NCBI GenBank assembly: GCA_949752795.1
Contig: OX457058.1
Location: 163,125,353 to 163,189,352, forward strand
Direction: 5' to 3'
Source: Hyperoodon ampullatus
Taxonomy: Eukaryota > Chordata > Mammalia > Artiodactyla > Ziphiidae
Length of the DNA: 64,000 nucleotides
This document shows positions 47,201-58,164 of the stretch, piece by piece. Every line of letters starts with the position of its first letter. Within the stretch, counting starts at the first letter, position 1. The translations under genes were made by a program, and so were the position numbers. The notes beneath the pieces are model-generated. The model searched no databases. It saw only the letters and a program-made list of their open reading frames with translations, and had not been told where the DNA came from.

Positions 47201-48261
47201 TTCTTTGTTTCTATTTCATTTATTTCTGCTAACTTTGATTTTTATGATTTCTTTCCGTCTGCTAATTTTTGTTTCAGTTTGTTCTTCTTTCTCTAGTTCC
47301 TTTAGGTGTAATGTTAGATTGTTTATTTGAGATTTTTCTTGTTTCTTGAGGTAGGCTTGTATAGCTATAAATTTCCCTCTTAGAACTGCTTTTCCTGCAT
47401 CCCATAGGTTTTGGATTGTCATGTTTTCATTGTCATTCGTCTCTAGGTATTTTTTGATTCCCTCTTTGATTTCTTCAGTGATCTCTTGCTTATTTAGTAG
47501 CATATTGTTTAGCCTCCATGTGTTTGTGCTTTTTACTTTTTTTTTCCCTGTAATTGATTTCTAATCTAATAGTGTTGTGGTCAGAAAAGATGCTTCATAT
47601 GATTTCAATTTTCTTAAATTTACTGAGGCCTGATTTGTGACGCAAGATGTGACCTATCCTGGAGAATATTCCATGTGCACTTGAGAAGAAAGTGTAATCT
47701 GCTGTTTTAGGATGCAATGTCCTATAAATATCAATTAAATCTATCTGGTCTGTTGTGTCATTTAAAGCTTGTGTTTCCTTATTAATTTTCTGTTTGGATG
47801 CTCTGTCCATTGGTGTAAGTGAGGTGATAAAGTCCCCCAGTATTTTGGTGTTACTGTTGATTTCCTGTTTTATAGCTTTATCTGTTGCCTTATATATTGA
47901 GGTGTTCCTATGTTTTGTGCATATATATTTATAATTGTTATATGTTCTTCTTGGATTGATCCCTTGATCATTATGTAGTGTCCTTCCTTGTCTCTTGTAA
48001 CATTCTTTATTTTAAACTCTATTTTATTTGATATGAGTCTTGCTACTCCAGCTTTCTTTTGATTTCCATTTTCATAGAATATCTTTTTCCATCCCCTCAA
48101 TTTCAGTCTGTATGTGTCCCTAGGTCTGAAGTGGGTCTCTTGTAGAGAGCATATATATGGGTCTTATTTTTCTATCCATTCAGCAAGCCTGAGTCTTTTG
48201 GTTGGAGCATTAATCCTTTCATGTTTAAGGTAATTTTCGCTATGTATGTTCCTATGACCAT
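44225..48261 (-). pseudogene. L1 ORF2 remnant, endonuclease-RT, interrupted by a SINE
   Basis: The start ATG is at about 48261. Endonuclease pieces lie at 47870-48100 and 47595-47810 (D-Q-I-D-L-I-D-I-Y-R-T box). The RT spans 45825-46733 with I-D-A-E-K-A-F-D (first catalytic Asp, residue 91 of that piece) and FADD (46152-46163, residues 191-194), followed by Y-L-G-I-N-L. The SINE breaks the chain right after this. The C-terminal part is 44679-45596 (305 codons). Frame breaks occur near 46700, 47050-47200, 47500-47600, 47810-47870 and 48180. The catalytic boxes survive individually, but no complete enzyme can be made. Confidence 0.93.
45721..45934 (-). mobile_element. young CHR SINE nested in L1 ORF2
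   Basis: Near-consensus CHR SINE with a 23-T tail (45721-45743) and sense start GGGCTTCCCTGGTGGCGCAG at 45934. The 14-base target duplication is perfect: CCCTAGATAGGTTT at 45707-45720 and 45935-45948. The perfect duplication, long tail and intact A and B boxes point to a recent insertion, later than its host L1. Long frames at 45742-46437 (+) and 45668-45916 (-) come from reading through it. Confidence 0.98.
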
Positions 48262-48264
48262 TTT

Positions 48265-49232
48265 CTTAATTGTTTTGGGTTTGTTTTTGTAGGTCTTTTT
48301 CTTCTCTTGTATTTCCCACTTAGAGAAGTTCCTTTAGCATTTGTTGTAGTGCTGGTTTGGTGGTGCTGAATTCCCTTAGTTTTTGCTTGTCTTTAAAGCT
48401 TTTGATTTCTCCATCGTATCTGAATGAGATCCCTGCTGGGTAGAGTAATGTTGGTTGTACGTTTTTCCCTTTCATCACTTTAAGTATATCATGCTACTCC
48501 CTTCTGGCTTGTAGAGTTTCTGCTGAGAAATCAGCTGTTAACCTTATGGGAGTTCCCTTTTATGTTATTTGTTGTTTTTCCCTTGCTGCTTTCAATAATT
48601 TTTCTTTTCTTTAAATTTTGACAGTTTGATTACTATGTGTCTCAGAATGTTTCTCATTGGATTTATCCTGTATGGGACTCTCTGCACTTCCTGTACTTGG
48701 GTGGCTATTTCCTTTCTCATGTTAGGGAAGTTTTCGATTATAATCTCTTCATATATTTTCTCTGGTCCTTTCTCTCTCTCTTCTCCTTCTGGGACCCCTA
48801 TAATGCGAATGTTGTTGTGTTTAATGTCGTTCCAGGTGTCTCTTGGGCTGTCTTCATTTCTTTTCATTCTTTTTTTTCTTTTCTTTCTTTATTCTGTTCT
48901 GCAGCAGTGAATTCCACCATTCTGTCTTCCAGGTCACTTATCTATTCTTCTGCCTTAGCTATTCTGATATTGATTCTTTCTAGTGTATTTTTCATTTCAG
49001 TTTTTTTATTGTTCATCTCTCTTTGTTTGTTCTTTAAATATTCTAGGGCTTTGTTAAACATTTCTTGCATCTTCATCTTTGCCTCCATTCTTTTTCAGGA
49101 GTTTTGGATCATCTTCACTAACATTATTATGAATTCTTTTCCTGGAAGTTTGCCTATCTCCAGTTAATTTTGTTGTTTATCCTGGGGTTTATCTTGTTCC
49201 TTCATCTGGTACATAGCCCACTGCTTTTTCAT
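48265..49232 (-). pseudogene. L1 ORF1 remnant (RNA-binding chaperone), dead
   Basis: The ATG at 49230-49232 opens with M-K-K-Q-W-A-M-Y-Q-M-K-E-Q-D-K, a typical cetartiodactyl L1 ORF1 start as judged by the second copy at 32753. A stop (TAA) follows after about 22 codons. The Lys/Glu-rich coiled-coil region lies near 48880-49130 and the C-terminal domain near 48592-48867 (G-V-P-E-G-E-E-R-E and the N-F-P-N-M box). Intact ORF1p is about 340 residues and coats L1 RNA as trimers. This copy has several frame breaks. Confidence 0.88.
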
Positions 49233-49477
49233 CTTGTCTGTCTTTCTGTGAATGTGGTTTTTGTTCCACAGGCTGCAGGATTGTAGTTCTTCTTCTTTCT
49301 GGTGTGTCTTTTTTTTAAAGAAATTAAATTCTGAGATACAAACTGGAGATATGCTCAGATGATAAATTGATGCTTGGAAAATATGGTTCTCTCTAAAAAT
49401 TCTAACTGAAGAGTCCACAAGAGATGACATAAATGTTTCCCATGATGATTTTCTGCTGTGAGCACAATGATACAGAA

Positions 49478-49656
49478 CACTGGTCCTCAACCCCCACTGC
49501 CCAGGAGAATGACCTGGGAGCTTTTAAAATTCTGGATGCTCAGGCTGCATTCCAGGCCAATTAATTCAGATTCTCTGGGGTGGAGCAAGGACATCAGAAG
49601 TGTGTCAAGCTTCCCAGATGATTCTAATATGCGGCTAAGTTTCAGAACTGCTGATG
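49478..49656 (+). mobile_element. MER5A-like hAT-Charlie MITE
   Basis: It begins CACTGGTCCTCAACCCCCAC, contains 'gaatgacctgggagctttta', 'attcagattctctggggtgg' and 'cagatgattctaatatgcgg', and ends 'tttcagaactgctg'. This is the MER5A layout including both terminal inverted repeat ends. MER5A is nonautonomous and long dead. Confidence 0.92.
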
Positions 49657-50374
49657 GTTATGCCATTTCATTTTATTTGTGGTACAATTAAATATATGAT
49701 AGACACCAGTTAATAATAGAATGGAAAGAATATATTATGCTTTTGATATAATGGCCAAAAACTAATCTGACTTTAATTAATGAATCACTAACGTTTGACC
49801 CTTAAATTGTCTGAAAAAATTTAAGGTAAAGAAACCTAACAGTTGTAGCTATTTATTAACTCATTCAATTTGAACAAGTGCATGATGTATGTACAACATA
49901 TAATTTTATAAGAACAAAATCTTTGCTCTTAATAGAGTTCAGTTTACTGATGCCTGTTTCCCACTTAATGTCATAATCTTCTGTGACAACACAGTTAATT
50001 CCTGTGGAGATGATTATAATTACAGAGAGAGGATTATGATTTCAGGGAAGTGATAAACAGCATGAAGAGAATGAAGTCCTTTTTGGCTTCCCAAGCAACA
50101 CCAGCCTGGTAAGAGTGAAAGTCAAAAAAAAAAAAAAAAAAAAAAGAAAAAACAAGAAATAATTCCTTCAGAATATTTTAAAATTGTAGATTTAGTTTCT
50201 TTTGTAAAAGGCAATTAACTCTTTAAACAGTTATTTGTTGATTACACCAGCTTAATTATTTAAACATCTAGTGTTTTTTTTTTAATGAAAATACAGTAAT
50301 TGTTTTATTTTTTAGGTTCATTTTGAAAGGCAGTATTCGTTAGGGTGTATATTTTGGCAGTTTTTAAGAGAGAC
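49657..50374. other. unassigned, with an A22 tract
   Basis: A run of 22 A at 50124-50145, then more A-rich bases to 50155. The sequence before it is not a SINE I recognise. Confidence 0.5.
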
Positions 50375-50680
50375 TTTATTTATTCATTTATTTATTTATT
50401 TTATGTATATTTATTTTTGATTGTGTTGGGTCTTCGTTTCTGTGCGAGGGCTTTCTCTAGTTGTGGTAAGCAGGGGCGACTCTTCATTGCGGTATGCAGG
50501 TCTCTCACTATTGCGGCCTCTCTTGTTGTGGAGCACAGGCTCCAGACACTCAGGCTCAGAAGTTGTGGCTCACTGGCCCAGTTGCTCCACAGCATGTGGG
50601 ATCTTCCCAGACCAAGACTTGAACCCATGTCCCCTGCATTGACAGGCAGATTCTCAACCACTGTGCCACCAGGGAAGCCC
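50375..50680 (-). mobile_element. long-form CHR SINE
   Basis: The sense start is at 50680 (GGGCTTCCCTGGTGGCACAG), A box TGGCACAGTGG, B-box region 'ggttcaagtcttggtc', and the long 3' half ('gttgggtcttcgtttctgtg' on plus) ends in a (TTTA)n tract at 50380-50401. No certain target duplication. Confidence 0.93.
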
Positions 50681-53600
50681 ACAGCTAGTGTTTTATCAAC
50701 TCAATCAAATATTTTATTAGTATTGCTTTAAATTAAGATTCCAAATGTACCTTGAAATTTAGACTTATCAGTATCATTACTGTGGATATTGGCTACCTGT
50801 GAATGTTTAGCTTTTCAAATACCTCCAACATTAGAACTTTAGAATAATGATAAAATAAAATTGGCCTTCATGGAATGCATTCCCTTCTCCTAATGTTTTC
50901 AAGATTTGGGTGATAAAGCAAGTGATTTTTTTGTTTACATACACTCCATAGTCTTTGAATGAAAAATCTAACAGTATTCTTAATTCCATAGAATGATATT
51001 CAAAGGGTTATGTATAAAGGATCTACATCTATACTTTCATTTAAACATTGTTATTTGACCCACAAATCTCTCTTGATATTATTATAGCAGAGATGCAGAT
51101 CAAGGTTACTATGTAACAAACATTATTCCCACCTGGCCTGACCATCTGATGAGTTTGCCAGTAAGGGATATTTGAGTAGCTACAACTTTTTGGAATTTTT
51201 ATTTATCTGTTTGTGTAACACACTTTCATAGAAGACCCAGTCAAATATGTAAGGGGATATAATGAACCATCTCCCTCAACTAATAATTTACATAAAAATC
51301 ATATTTTAAGCTCAGTTGTGTTTTTTTGTTTTGTTTTCAGAAACATTTTCAGAAATCATCAGGAAAGCATAAGCATTATTTAACAGTTATACAAACTATA
51401 CTCAGTCTTCAAGGATTCAAAATTATCTACTTTGTTTCTGAGATACTCTGAGTTATCACTCCTAGAAATCTCAAGTGTTATAATCAACAAATGGTTAAAT
51501 CTTTTTCACAATTTTGACATTGTTCTTGCGACTTAAAGCAAAATTTAAAAGTTTATAATTAACTTAAGGAACCTGAAAAATGGCATTTTGTGAGGTTATC
51601 TTTCTATAGAAAGAAATTTCTTCATAATTGCCCAAACACGATTTTCATTCTGAAAGCTCTTTAGCTTTGAAAATTCCTAAATTATAATTAATTGATTTAA
51701 ATCTTGCCTTGATGAAAGAATCCAAGCAGATAAGATTAATTTCTTAGTCTCTAACTGCTTAACTTACCCAAGGGCTATTCCAAAATGCTCAGCACTCAGA
51801 CCTCCATCGATTACAATTTATGTAAATGATCTGTTTCTCCCTAAAACTACTGAGGAACTGTAACAGATACACAAATCAGTGGGCTGGTGGGAACAGAAAG
51901 AGCAGACTCTCTCCACGTGGGCTATTATGAAAACTGATATAATTATTTCTTTTAGAAGTTTAATATGCAAAAAGTTAACTTCTAGAAAGAGACCATTGCC
52001 AGATGGCTATGAAATTGTTTTTCATTAAATTGGACTGTTTAAATTTTCCAGGCCCATGAATCCAAAGACAGTTTAATCATAGTCAAGAGAGAATTTTAAC
52101 TCTGGAAAACTAAGCAGAACCCTGTAGCCAGAGCTATGAGGATAATTATAATGAAATAAGACCACACGGTTGGGAATCAGCCTACAAGAAGGTAATTCTA
52201 GTCATCCAGAGTCTGATACGAGAGGTTTATCAACAACAAGCTTTGTGGAAAATTCCTGGGTAGGCAATTGAAGAAACAGGGAGAGGAAGTCTCTAGAAGA
52301 GAAGGGGACGGACTTTATCATCTCTGGGTTGTACATACCATTGAGTTGGGATTATGGGTTCTCATGTAATATTCATTTACTTAATAAAAGGAACAGTTAT
52401 CAAATACCCCATTCATTATACAAAATTTGAATACAAACAAATGTGTTTGATTTTGAAAACAATTTGTCAGATGAATGACGTTTTCACCTCCATCTTTATT
52501 AGAAGTTTTCTGTGATGCTCCCTAATTTTCAAACTATTTTGAAAATCCCTGTTTGCAAAACATCTTCAAACTCAGTTCCTAAAAACATAAGAAAATATTT
52601 TATTACCTTGGCGGTAGTATCATAAAAGCATTGTTACTGAATTCTGTGGGTTGATGAGATAGTTGAGAATTTATGATTAATGTGAAATAGAGCAATTTCC
52701 AGGCTATGTAACAATTGCATAGTAGTGTAGTATAAATGCACCCCCTCAAAATACCCCTACAGCAGGATTAAACTCTAAATCTTCTATTGTCCTGCTGCAA
52801 TGGGCATGTTTGATGGTGTTGCTTAGGGATTATCATGGCATTCTTATTTGCATAAAAATTAGGGATCTATTTTAACAAAGAAAACTAGACAGGAAGGGAA
52901 TGAACCTTTGCACCAAGAGAAGATTTAAATAGATCTGGTGCCTTCTCTATATTTGAAAGCACTAATCCCACAGATAAACTGGAGTTGCTAAAAAAAGAGA
53001 GTCAAAATAGAATCAGTTTAATAACCACTCAAATAACATGAGAGTTTTACAGACATTGCAGAGATACAAAGCTTTCCACAATTAATGAAGAGTAGGTACT
53101 TGCAGTCTTTACATAGAATAAGTGTAGAGGCAAAGGCAGGGCATCAAAGCAGGAGGGATACATCTTCCTTCAGGAATATTGTGAGATGCATGGAAGACAC
53201 TTCAGATTGTAACGGAAGTATTCTCTTAGCTCTCCTTGTTAAAAGTTTTACCTGACCTTTGTAAAAAAGGATTCAAGTCTGACAACAGAAACTGCAATCC
53301 TCCAACACTCTTATACATATAAATGTATAATCATAATTCTCATTAAAGACTGGGGTTCAGTAATTCTCAAAAAATGAATTTTTCATACTCTTAAACATCT
53401 TCATTCATTATTATAAAGATATCACAACTGTGTTATCATAGTCAAATTTCTGGGCATTGAAGTATAGACATGTTGGTAAACTTCCAGTTACAAACATCCA
53501 GCTGAAACAGACTTCTGGTAGCTGGAGTGTAACATGTGTATGTTTAAACTCAAAAGAAACTCCAGCAAAGGGATAATCTAGGGTTGATGGCAATATGTTA

Positions 53601-54014
53601 ACTCCAAGTGTAATTTCACATTCTTTTCTGAAAAAGACTAAAATATACACTTTATTTTCTAAAAATAAATGTAGTCAATTATTTAATGTCCCATTACAAT
53701 TTGCCAGAAAAAAAGAAAGAGAAAAAATTTCCCTAATGGTGATTTTATAACCAAAATTGAGTGAAGCCTTACACTAACCAAAAATGATTGCTCCCTTTTC
53801 TGCATTTCATTATGTAAAGGCCAGGAAGGGGTTAAAAATTTAAGGTTTAGCCTAAAAAGAAAATTTCTACGTATGCAAGAAACTAGTGGGCGGCTGGATT
53901 TCACACCAAATTATACCACTTTGTGTGCTTTTCTATTCCCTCATGAAGACTTGGTAGCTACATGTGCTGTACCTGAAGAACACTTTGCTTTTAAAAGAAT
54001 AATAGCAATGAAAA
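50681..54014. other. unassigned region, 3.3 kb
   Basis: No recognised repeats in the longest repeat-free stretch of the window. Could be unique intergenic or intronic sequence. One acceptor-flanked frame is listed separately at 53411. Confidence 0.45.
53411..53650 (-). other. 79-codon open frame with acceptor-like upstream site, unknown
   Basis: On the minus strand a pyrimidine stretch TAGTCTTTTTCAG (ending about 53628) precedes an open frame to the stop at 53411. The translation has a few Cys and aromatic residues and no motif I know. No start codon or partner exon supports it. It could be chance in AT-rich DNA. Confidence 0.2.
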
Positions 54015-54145
54015 CAACTAAGATTTGTTGAGAATTTCCTAATGATAGTTTAATTGCACTTCAGATATTATTTCATATAATTCTTACAACCACAAGGTGA
54101 GGTTGATGCTCTTGTTATTCCCTTATATTCAGAGAAGGGAAGGGT
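54015..54145 (-). repeat. MIR SINE, left part (split by an L1)
   Basis: 'agatttgttgagaatttcct', 'tatttcatataattcttaca' with 'accacaaggtgaggttgatg' and 'cttatattcagagaagggaa' are the reverse MIR 3' portion. It resumes at 54780. Confidence 0.75.
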
Positions 54146-54772
54146 TTTTTTTGAGGGGGCAGGTATAGTTGCTTTACAGTGTTGTGTTAGTTGCTGCTGT
54201 ACAATGAAGTGAATCAGCTCTATGTATGCATATATCCCCTCTCTCTCGGGTTTCCCTCCCACCCCAACCGCATTCCATCCATCTAGGTCATCACAGAGCA
54301 CCAAGCTGAGCTCCTTGCACTATACAGCAGGTTCCCACTAGCTATCTTTCTTACACACGGCAGTGCACATACATCAATCCCAGTCTCACAGTTCATGTCC
54401 CCCTCCTCCCTCCTGTGTCCACTTGTCCATACTCTACATCTGTGTCTCTATCCCTGCCTTGCAAATAGGTTCATTTGCACCATTTTTCTAGACTCCACAC
54501 ACATGTGTTAATATATATTCGTTTTTCTCTTTCTGACTTACTTCACTCTGCACGACAGACTCTATGTCCATCCACATCTCTACAAATGACCCAATTTCGT
54601 TCTTTTTTATGGCTGAGTAATATTCCATTGCATATATGTACCATATACCCTGAGAAAACCATTATTTAAAAAAAGACACATGTATCCCAATGTTCATTGC
54701 ATCACTATTTACAATGGTCAGGACATGGAAGCAACATAAATGTCCATTGATAGATGAATGGATAAAGAAGAA
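54146..54772 (-). mobile_element. L1 3' end with a 5' inversion (twin priming)
   Basis: 54146-54645 is antisense L1 (T-tract, 3' UTR 'acagtgttgtgttagttgct', ORF2 end 'atggctgagtaatattccat'). From about 54647 the same strand turns to sense L1 ('accctgagaaaaccattatt', 'tgttcattgcatcactattt', 'atgaatggataaagaag'). In L1 coordinates the two pieces are adjacent: the inverted piece ends where the other begins ('gataaagaag|atgtggtaca...'), with CATAT-type microhomology at the join. Likely target duplication: AGAAGGGAAGGG (54133-54144) and AGAAGAAAAGCTTTT (54766-54780). Confidence 0.9.
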
Positions 54773-54779
54773 AAGCTTT

Positions 54780-54865
54780 TTAAAGATTAAATGTCTTGCC
54801 CAGGGTGACCAGAGAGAAAGTCATAGCCCTTAACTTCTACATGGTACCACTTCTTTAAACTTTGC
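54780..54865 (-). repeat. MIR SINE, right part
   Basis: 'ttaaatgtcttgcccagggt' and 'gaccagagagaaagtcatag' continue the MIR broken at 54145, in register with the consensus ('...taacttgcccaaggtcacacag...'). Confidence 0.75.
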
Positions 54866-54894
54866 AGCAAATAACACCTTGCATTTTAACTAGT

Positions 54895-55075
54895 TTCTTT
54901 CCTATTTCTCATATAAGGTTAGAGTGTCAACTCTCAGAGGGGAAGATTTTATGTTATGCTTCTTGTCCTTCTTAGAACCTAACAGCTCCTGGCTCTAGTG
55001 CCCACAGAATGAATAAAGTAATGGAAAATGAATAAAGAAATGGTGAATGAACGAATGAATACTTCAAAATAATTA
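54895..55075 (+). mobile_element. L2 LINE 3' end
   Basis: 'ctctcagaggggaagatttt', 'tgtccttcttagaacctaac' and 'ctggctctagtgcccacaga' lead to a 'aatgaataaag...gaatgaat' end. This is the L2 3' terminus, with its (TGAA)n-like tail. Confidence 0.65.
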
Positions 55076-56518
55076 AATCACTTTCAATCAAGGCAAAATT
55101 TGCTGTTACTTCCCCTTTTTCGTGTAGACTTTTTAAAGGCTTTAAATCCTTGCAGCAAAAACCAGAAAGCTCATGTTTTTGTTTTGAAAATACTAGAAGG
55201 GTCTCAAAGGTAGAAAGCTAAATGTTAGCACTTGATTTGAGGATGATCTGCTTTCATTCGATGATTATTTAGAGTCCTTCCTCAGAGACAGTCCACAAGA
55301 TAGCATGGCTTATCATAACCCTGGCTCCAAGAAGCACTGGGGAGGGAGACAAGATTGGACTTATTAAGAGCTGAGCCCTTTACATGAGCTCCCAGTGGTT
55401 TATGTAACTGCCAGTGTTCACTGATATGTTCTTTGATGGAGACAGGCTGAAACTTTTCTAGTAGTATCTAGTATAAACCAATTTTTCACAACAAAGAGTG
55501 GGTACATTCATGGCAGAACCCCACATCTGTTTTTTGTGGTAATGATACAGATCTCATGAATTCCTGCTTCTGTGGTCCAGCTATAAAAACCTCTGCTCAA
55601 CACCATGCAATCATAGAAATTTGTTCCTAGAAATGGAGATGGTTTGATCCTGAGTAGCTCTCAAGTACCTTAGAAACAGTTCTTACCTCTCTCTTAGGAC
55701 TGTTGAGTTTAGTGACCTTTAAAAGATTTAATATTTACAAAACCTCTGAAGCTCCCTGAAGTACTATGTAAAGATGCAAATCACAGACAAGGTAATCAAT
55801 ATATGTAAGTGTCCCTTAATTTTTTAAAAAATGGCTTGAATTAGGCACAAGAGACTGTCCATTTACCTAATTTGAACAGAAAATGCAAAGACTAATACTA
55901 GAGAAGGTTTTTCAATTTCACTTGTTTTTTAAACAATCACTTGAAAGATCCTTTTAGTGTTTTTGAATAGTTGATGATATAAACCTACACAAAAGAATAA
56001 CATTGACTCTGCTATGAGATTATTTTCAGACTCTCTTCCTCACAAAATGATGCAGGTCTTGAACTGATGTATTCAGTTCATTATTCAACAGGGGCTGAAA
56101 CAGAGCGGAGAGCAAATATCAACTTTGGTGATAACAGTTTACTTGAAATTCTTTATGTTTATCCCTAAGGTTGTTAATTACACCACACCTCTTGGTGTTG
56201 AGACTCATTTGCAAGTTGCAGCCATGAGAAACATTTGTCACAGCCAGAGAACTTCTTCCTGAGGGCATGTTGAAAGACATAATAAGGTAGACCAAGCTCT
56301 CAGAAGTTTGGATGCTTATCTGCACCCCATTCAAAAACAATCTAAATGGCTTTTGATATAATATTCTGACACTTTCCATTTAGATTTTGTTGGAAAGAGC
56401 AAGGGCAGAGGCAATCAACAACAAGGAAAAAATATGGAGTGGGAGAGTAAATATTGAAATTTCATGAGCATAAAAGATTCAAATTAAATTTGTGGTGAAG
56501 GTCTAAAAGAGTGGTTTT
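55076..56518. other. unassigned sequence
   Basis: No repeat or gene recognised. An 86-codon minus frame at 56119-56379 has no known product. Confidence 0.4.
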
Positions 56519-56772
56519 TTTTTTTTTTACCATTTTTATTGGAGTATAATTGCTTTACAATGGTGCGTTAGTTTCTGCTTTATAACAAAGTGAATCAGTT
56601 ATACATATACATATATCCCCATATCTCTTCCTTCTTGCATCTCCCTCCCTTCTACCCTCCCTATCCCACCCTTCTAGCTGGTCACAAAGCACCTAGCTGA
56701 TCTCCCTGTGCTATGTGACTGCTTCCCACTAGCTATTTTACATTTGGTAGTGTATATATGTCCATATATACA
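56519..56772 (-). mobile_element. L1 3' UTR fragment, 5'-truncated
   Basis: T-tract at 56516-56530, then 'ttggagtataattgctttac', 'atggtgcgttagtttctgct' and 'gtcacaaagcacctagctga', 'ctccctgtgctatgtgactg'. This is the L1 3' UTR in reverse. Possible duplication: AAAGAGTGGTTTT (56507-56519) and GAAGAGTGTCTT (56783-56794). Confidence 0.88.
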
Positions 56773-57239
56773 CAACTACTGAAGAGTGTCTTGATGGAAA
56801 CTCTGGTTATCTATTACCATAGCAAAGCCACTTATAATGTCTCCCTGGAAAATGCACATATGATGGGGTTAGCTAAGGTCCTTGTCTATGCAGGCTGTCC
56901 TAATTCTCAAGTCTCCAAATAGATGGACTATCAGAGCTAAGATCCTCTTATCTTCCTTTTTCTTGTTTGTTTGTCAACAAGATTCTGTTCCTACAAGTTA
57001 GATTAAAACAGAACAGGCACAGCAAAGACAAGCAAATACCCTCATCTTCATGACTCATCCTGTCCTACAGATATTGCTGATGCTGCCCCTCTTTGCTCAG
57101 AGCACAGTGGTCACTCCTTATTGTAATGCTGATAAAAGCATACCCAGGGTTAGGTAAGGGAAAACTTGGCTTCAGTATCCAGGTTTTCCTCAACTGTACC
57201 CTATGGATGATCTGACAATATTTCTTCTTCTGCATTACA

Positions 57240-57240
<1 letters not shown>
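56773..57240. other. unassigned sequence
   Basis: Nothing recognised. Confidence 0.4.

Positions 57241-57297
<57 letters not shown>
57241..57297. repeat. (TA)28 microsatellite
   Basis: 57 bases of pure TA. The frame 57065-57307 reads through it and is an artefact. Confidence 0.99.
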
Positions 57298-57300
<3 letters not shown>

Positions 57301-57447
57301 GATCCAATGGAAGGACCCAGAATCAGGAAGTGAGATCACTCTCTGAAAAAGGAAAACTAATCAGAATGAGATAATGTTCAGATCAGAATCAGAAATATTT
57401 TAGAGGCATTTAGCTTAAGAAGTGGTTTGTAAATATAAAGCACTAGA

Positions 57448-57571
57448 GGGACTTCCCTGCGGTCCAGTGGTTAAGTCACTGGGCTTCAGTGCAGGGGACA
57501 TGGGTTCAATCAGTGGTTGGGGAACTAAGATACTGCATGCTGCGTGGTGTGGCCAAAAATGAGAAAAAAAA
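57448..57571 (+). mobile_element. tRNA-derived SINE (CHR-2-like, short form)
   Basis: It starts GGGACTTCCCTGCGGTCCAG, A box 'ggtccagtgg', B box 'gggttcaatcagtgg', then 'ttggggaactaagatactgc' and 'gtggtgtggccaaaaa' ending in an A-rich tail 57555-57571. The only CHR-type copy here on the plus strand. A TA run (57575-57592) follows the tail. Confidence 0.93.
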
Positions 57572-57574
57572 GTG

Positions 57575-57592
57575 TATATATATATATATATA
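57575..57592. repeat. (TA)9 at SINE tail
   Basis: Nine TA units directly after the SINE tail. Confidence 0.95.
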
Positions 57593-57674
57593 TCACTGGA
57601 AAGGTTGGGGAAAAAAATATTTAGCAAGTGTTTGAGCCTCAATGGAAAAAAGAGCATTTATTTAATGAATTATC

Positions 57675-57892
57675 TTTTTTTTTTTTTTTTTTTTTTTTTT
57701 GCGGCACGTGGGCCTCTCACTGTTGTGGCCTCTCCCATTGTGGAGCACAGGCTCCGGACGCATCGGCTCAGCAGCCATGGCTCACGGACCCAGCCGCTCT
57801 GCGGCATGTGGTATCTTCCCAGACCGGGGCACGAACCCGTGTCCCCTGCATCGGCAGTGTACTCTCAACCACTGCGCCACAAGGGAAACCCT
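57675..57892 (-). mobile_element. CHR SINE
   Basis: A 26-T tail (57675-57700) and a near-consensus reverse CHR body; the sense start at 57892 is slightly altered (AGGGTTTCCCTTGTGGCGCA). A few bases are missing around 57856-57860 ('catcggcagtgtactctcaa'). Target duplication is not certain. Three overlapping long frames (57572-57999) are SINE read-through. Confidence 0.95.
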
Positions 57893-58164
57893 CTATTTAT
57901 TTTTGTTGTCATTTGTTTTGTCATTTCTGCTCACTCCTAAAGCGTAGATGCCTAGACGAGTGTCTGGTACATCACAGTGCTCAGTGTCAGTTGCATTAAC
58001 AGAATTCAACAAATCAGTAATAAGATAATAAAAGCTAACATCTCAGTATAAACATAGGAAAGTAATATAAGGGTACAGTTAAAAAAGTAAAGCAGAGGAT
58101 TAGTAAGAATTGTAAGAATTAATAAGAATTATAGCTTCACTAGTAATCAAATATATATATGTAA

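Larger units (their letters stand above)
44108..49312 (-). mobile_element. long L1 LINE with ORF1 and ORF2, dead, containing a SINE
   Basis: In sense (right to left) it starts just before the ORF1 ATG, runs through ORF1 and ORF2 and stops within the 3' UTR at about 44108, without a 3' end or A-tail. So it lacks nearly all the 5' UTR and about the last 190 bases, both recognisable in the L1 at 28722. A CHR SINE (45721-45934) sits in ORF2. Reading-frame pieces are long (up to 305 codons), suggesting a younger age than the other L1s, yet stops and frameshifts disable both proteins. Confidence 0.97.

Noticed and set aside
48637..49167. 176-codon plus-strand frame
   Set aside because: Antisense of the L1 ORF1 coiled-coil region; F/S/L-rich composition is that of a reverse-read Lys/Glu-rich gene.
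50090..50155. A22 tract as the tail of a processed pseudogene or SINE
   Set aside because: The sequence to its left matches no SINE or gene I know and no target duplication is visible.
57065..57307. 80-codon minus frame with an I-Y repeat
   Set aside because: Translation of the TA microsatellite.
57448..57571. tRNA gene
   Set aside because: The A and B boxes belong to a tRNA-derived SINE with an A-rich tail, and no cloverleaf with proper acceptor stem can be formed.
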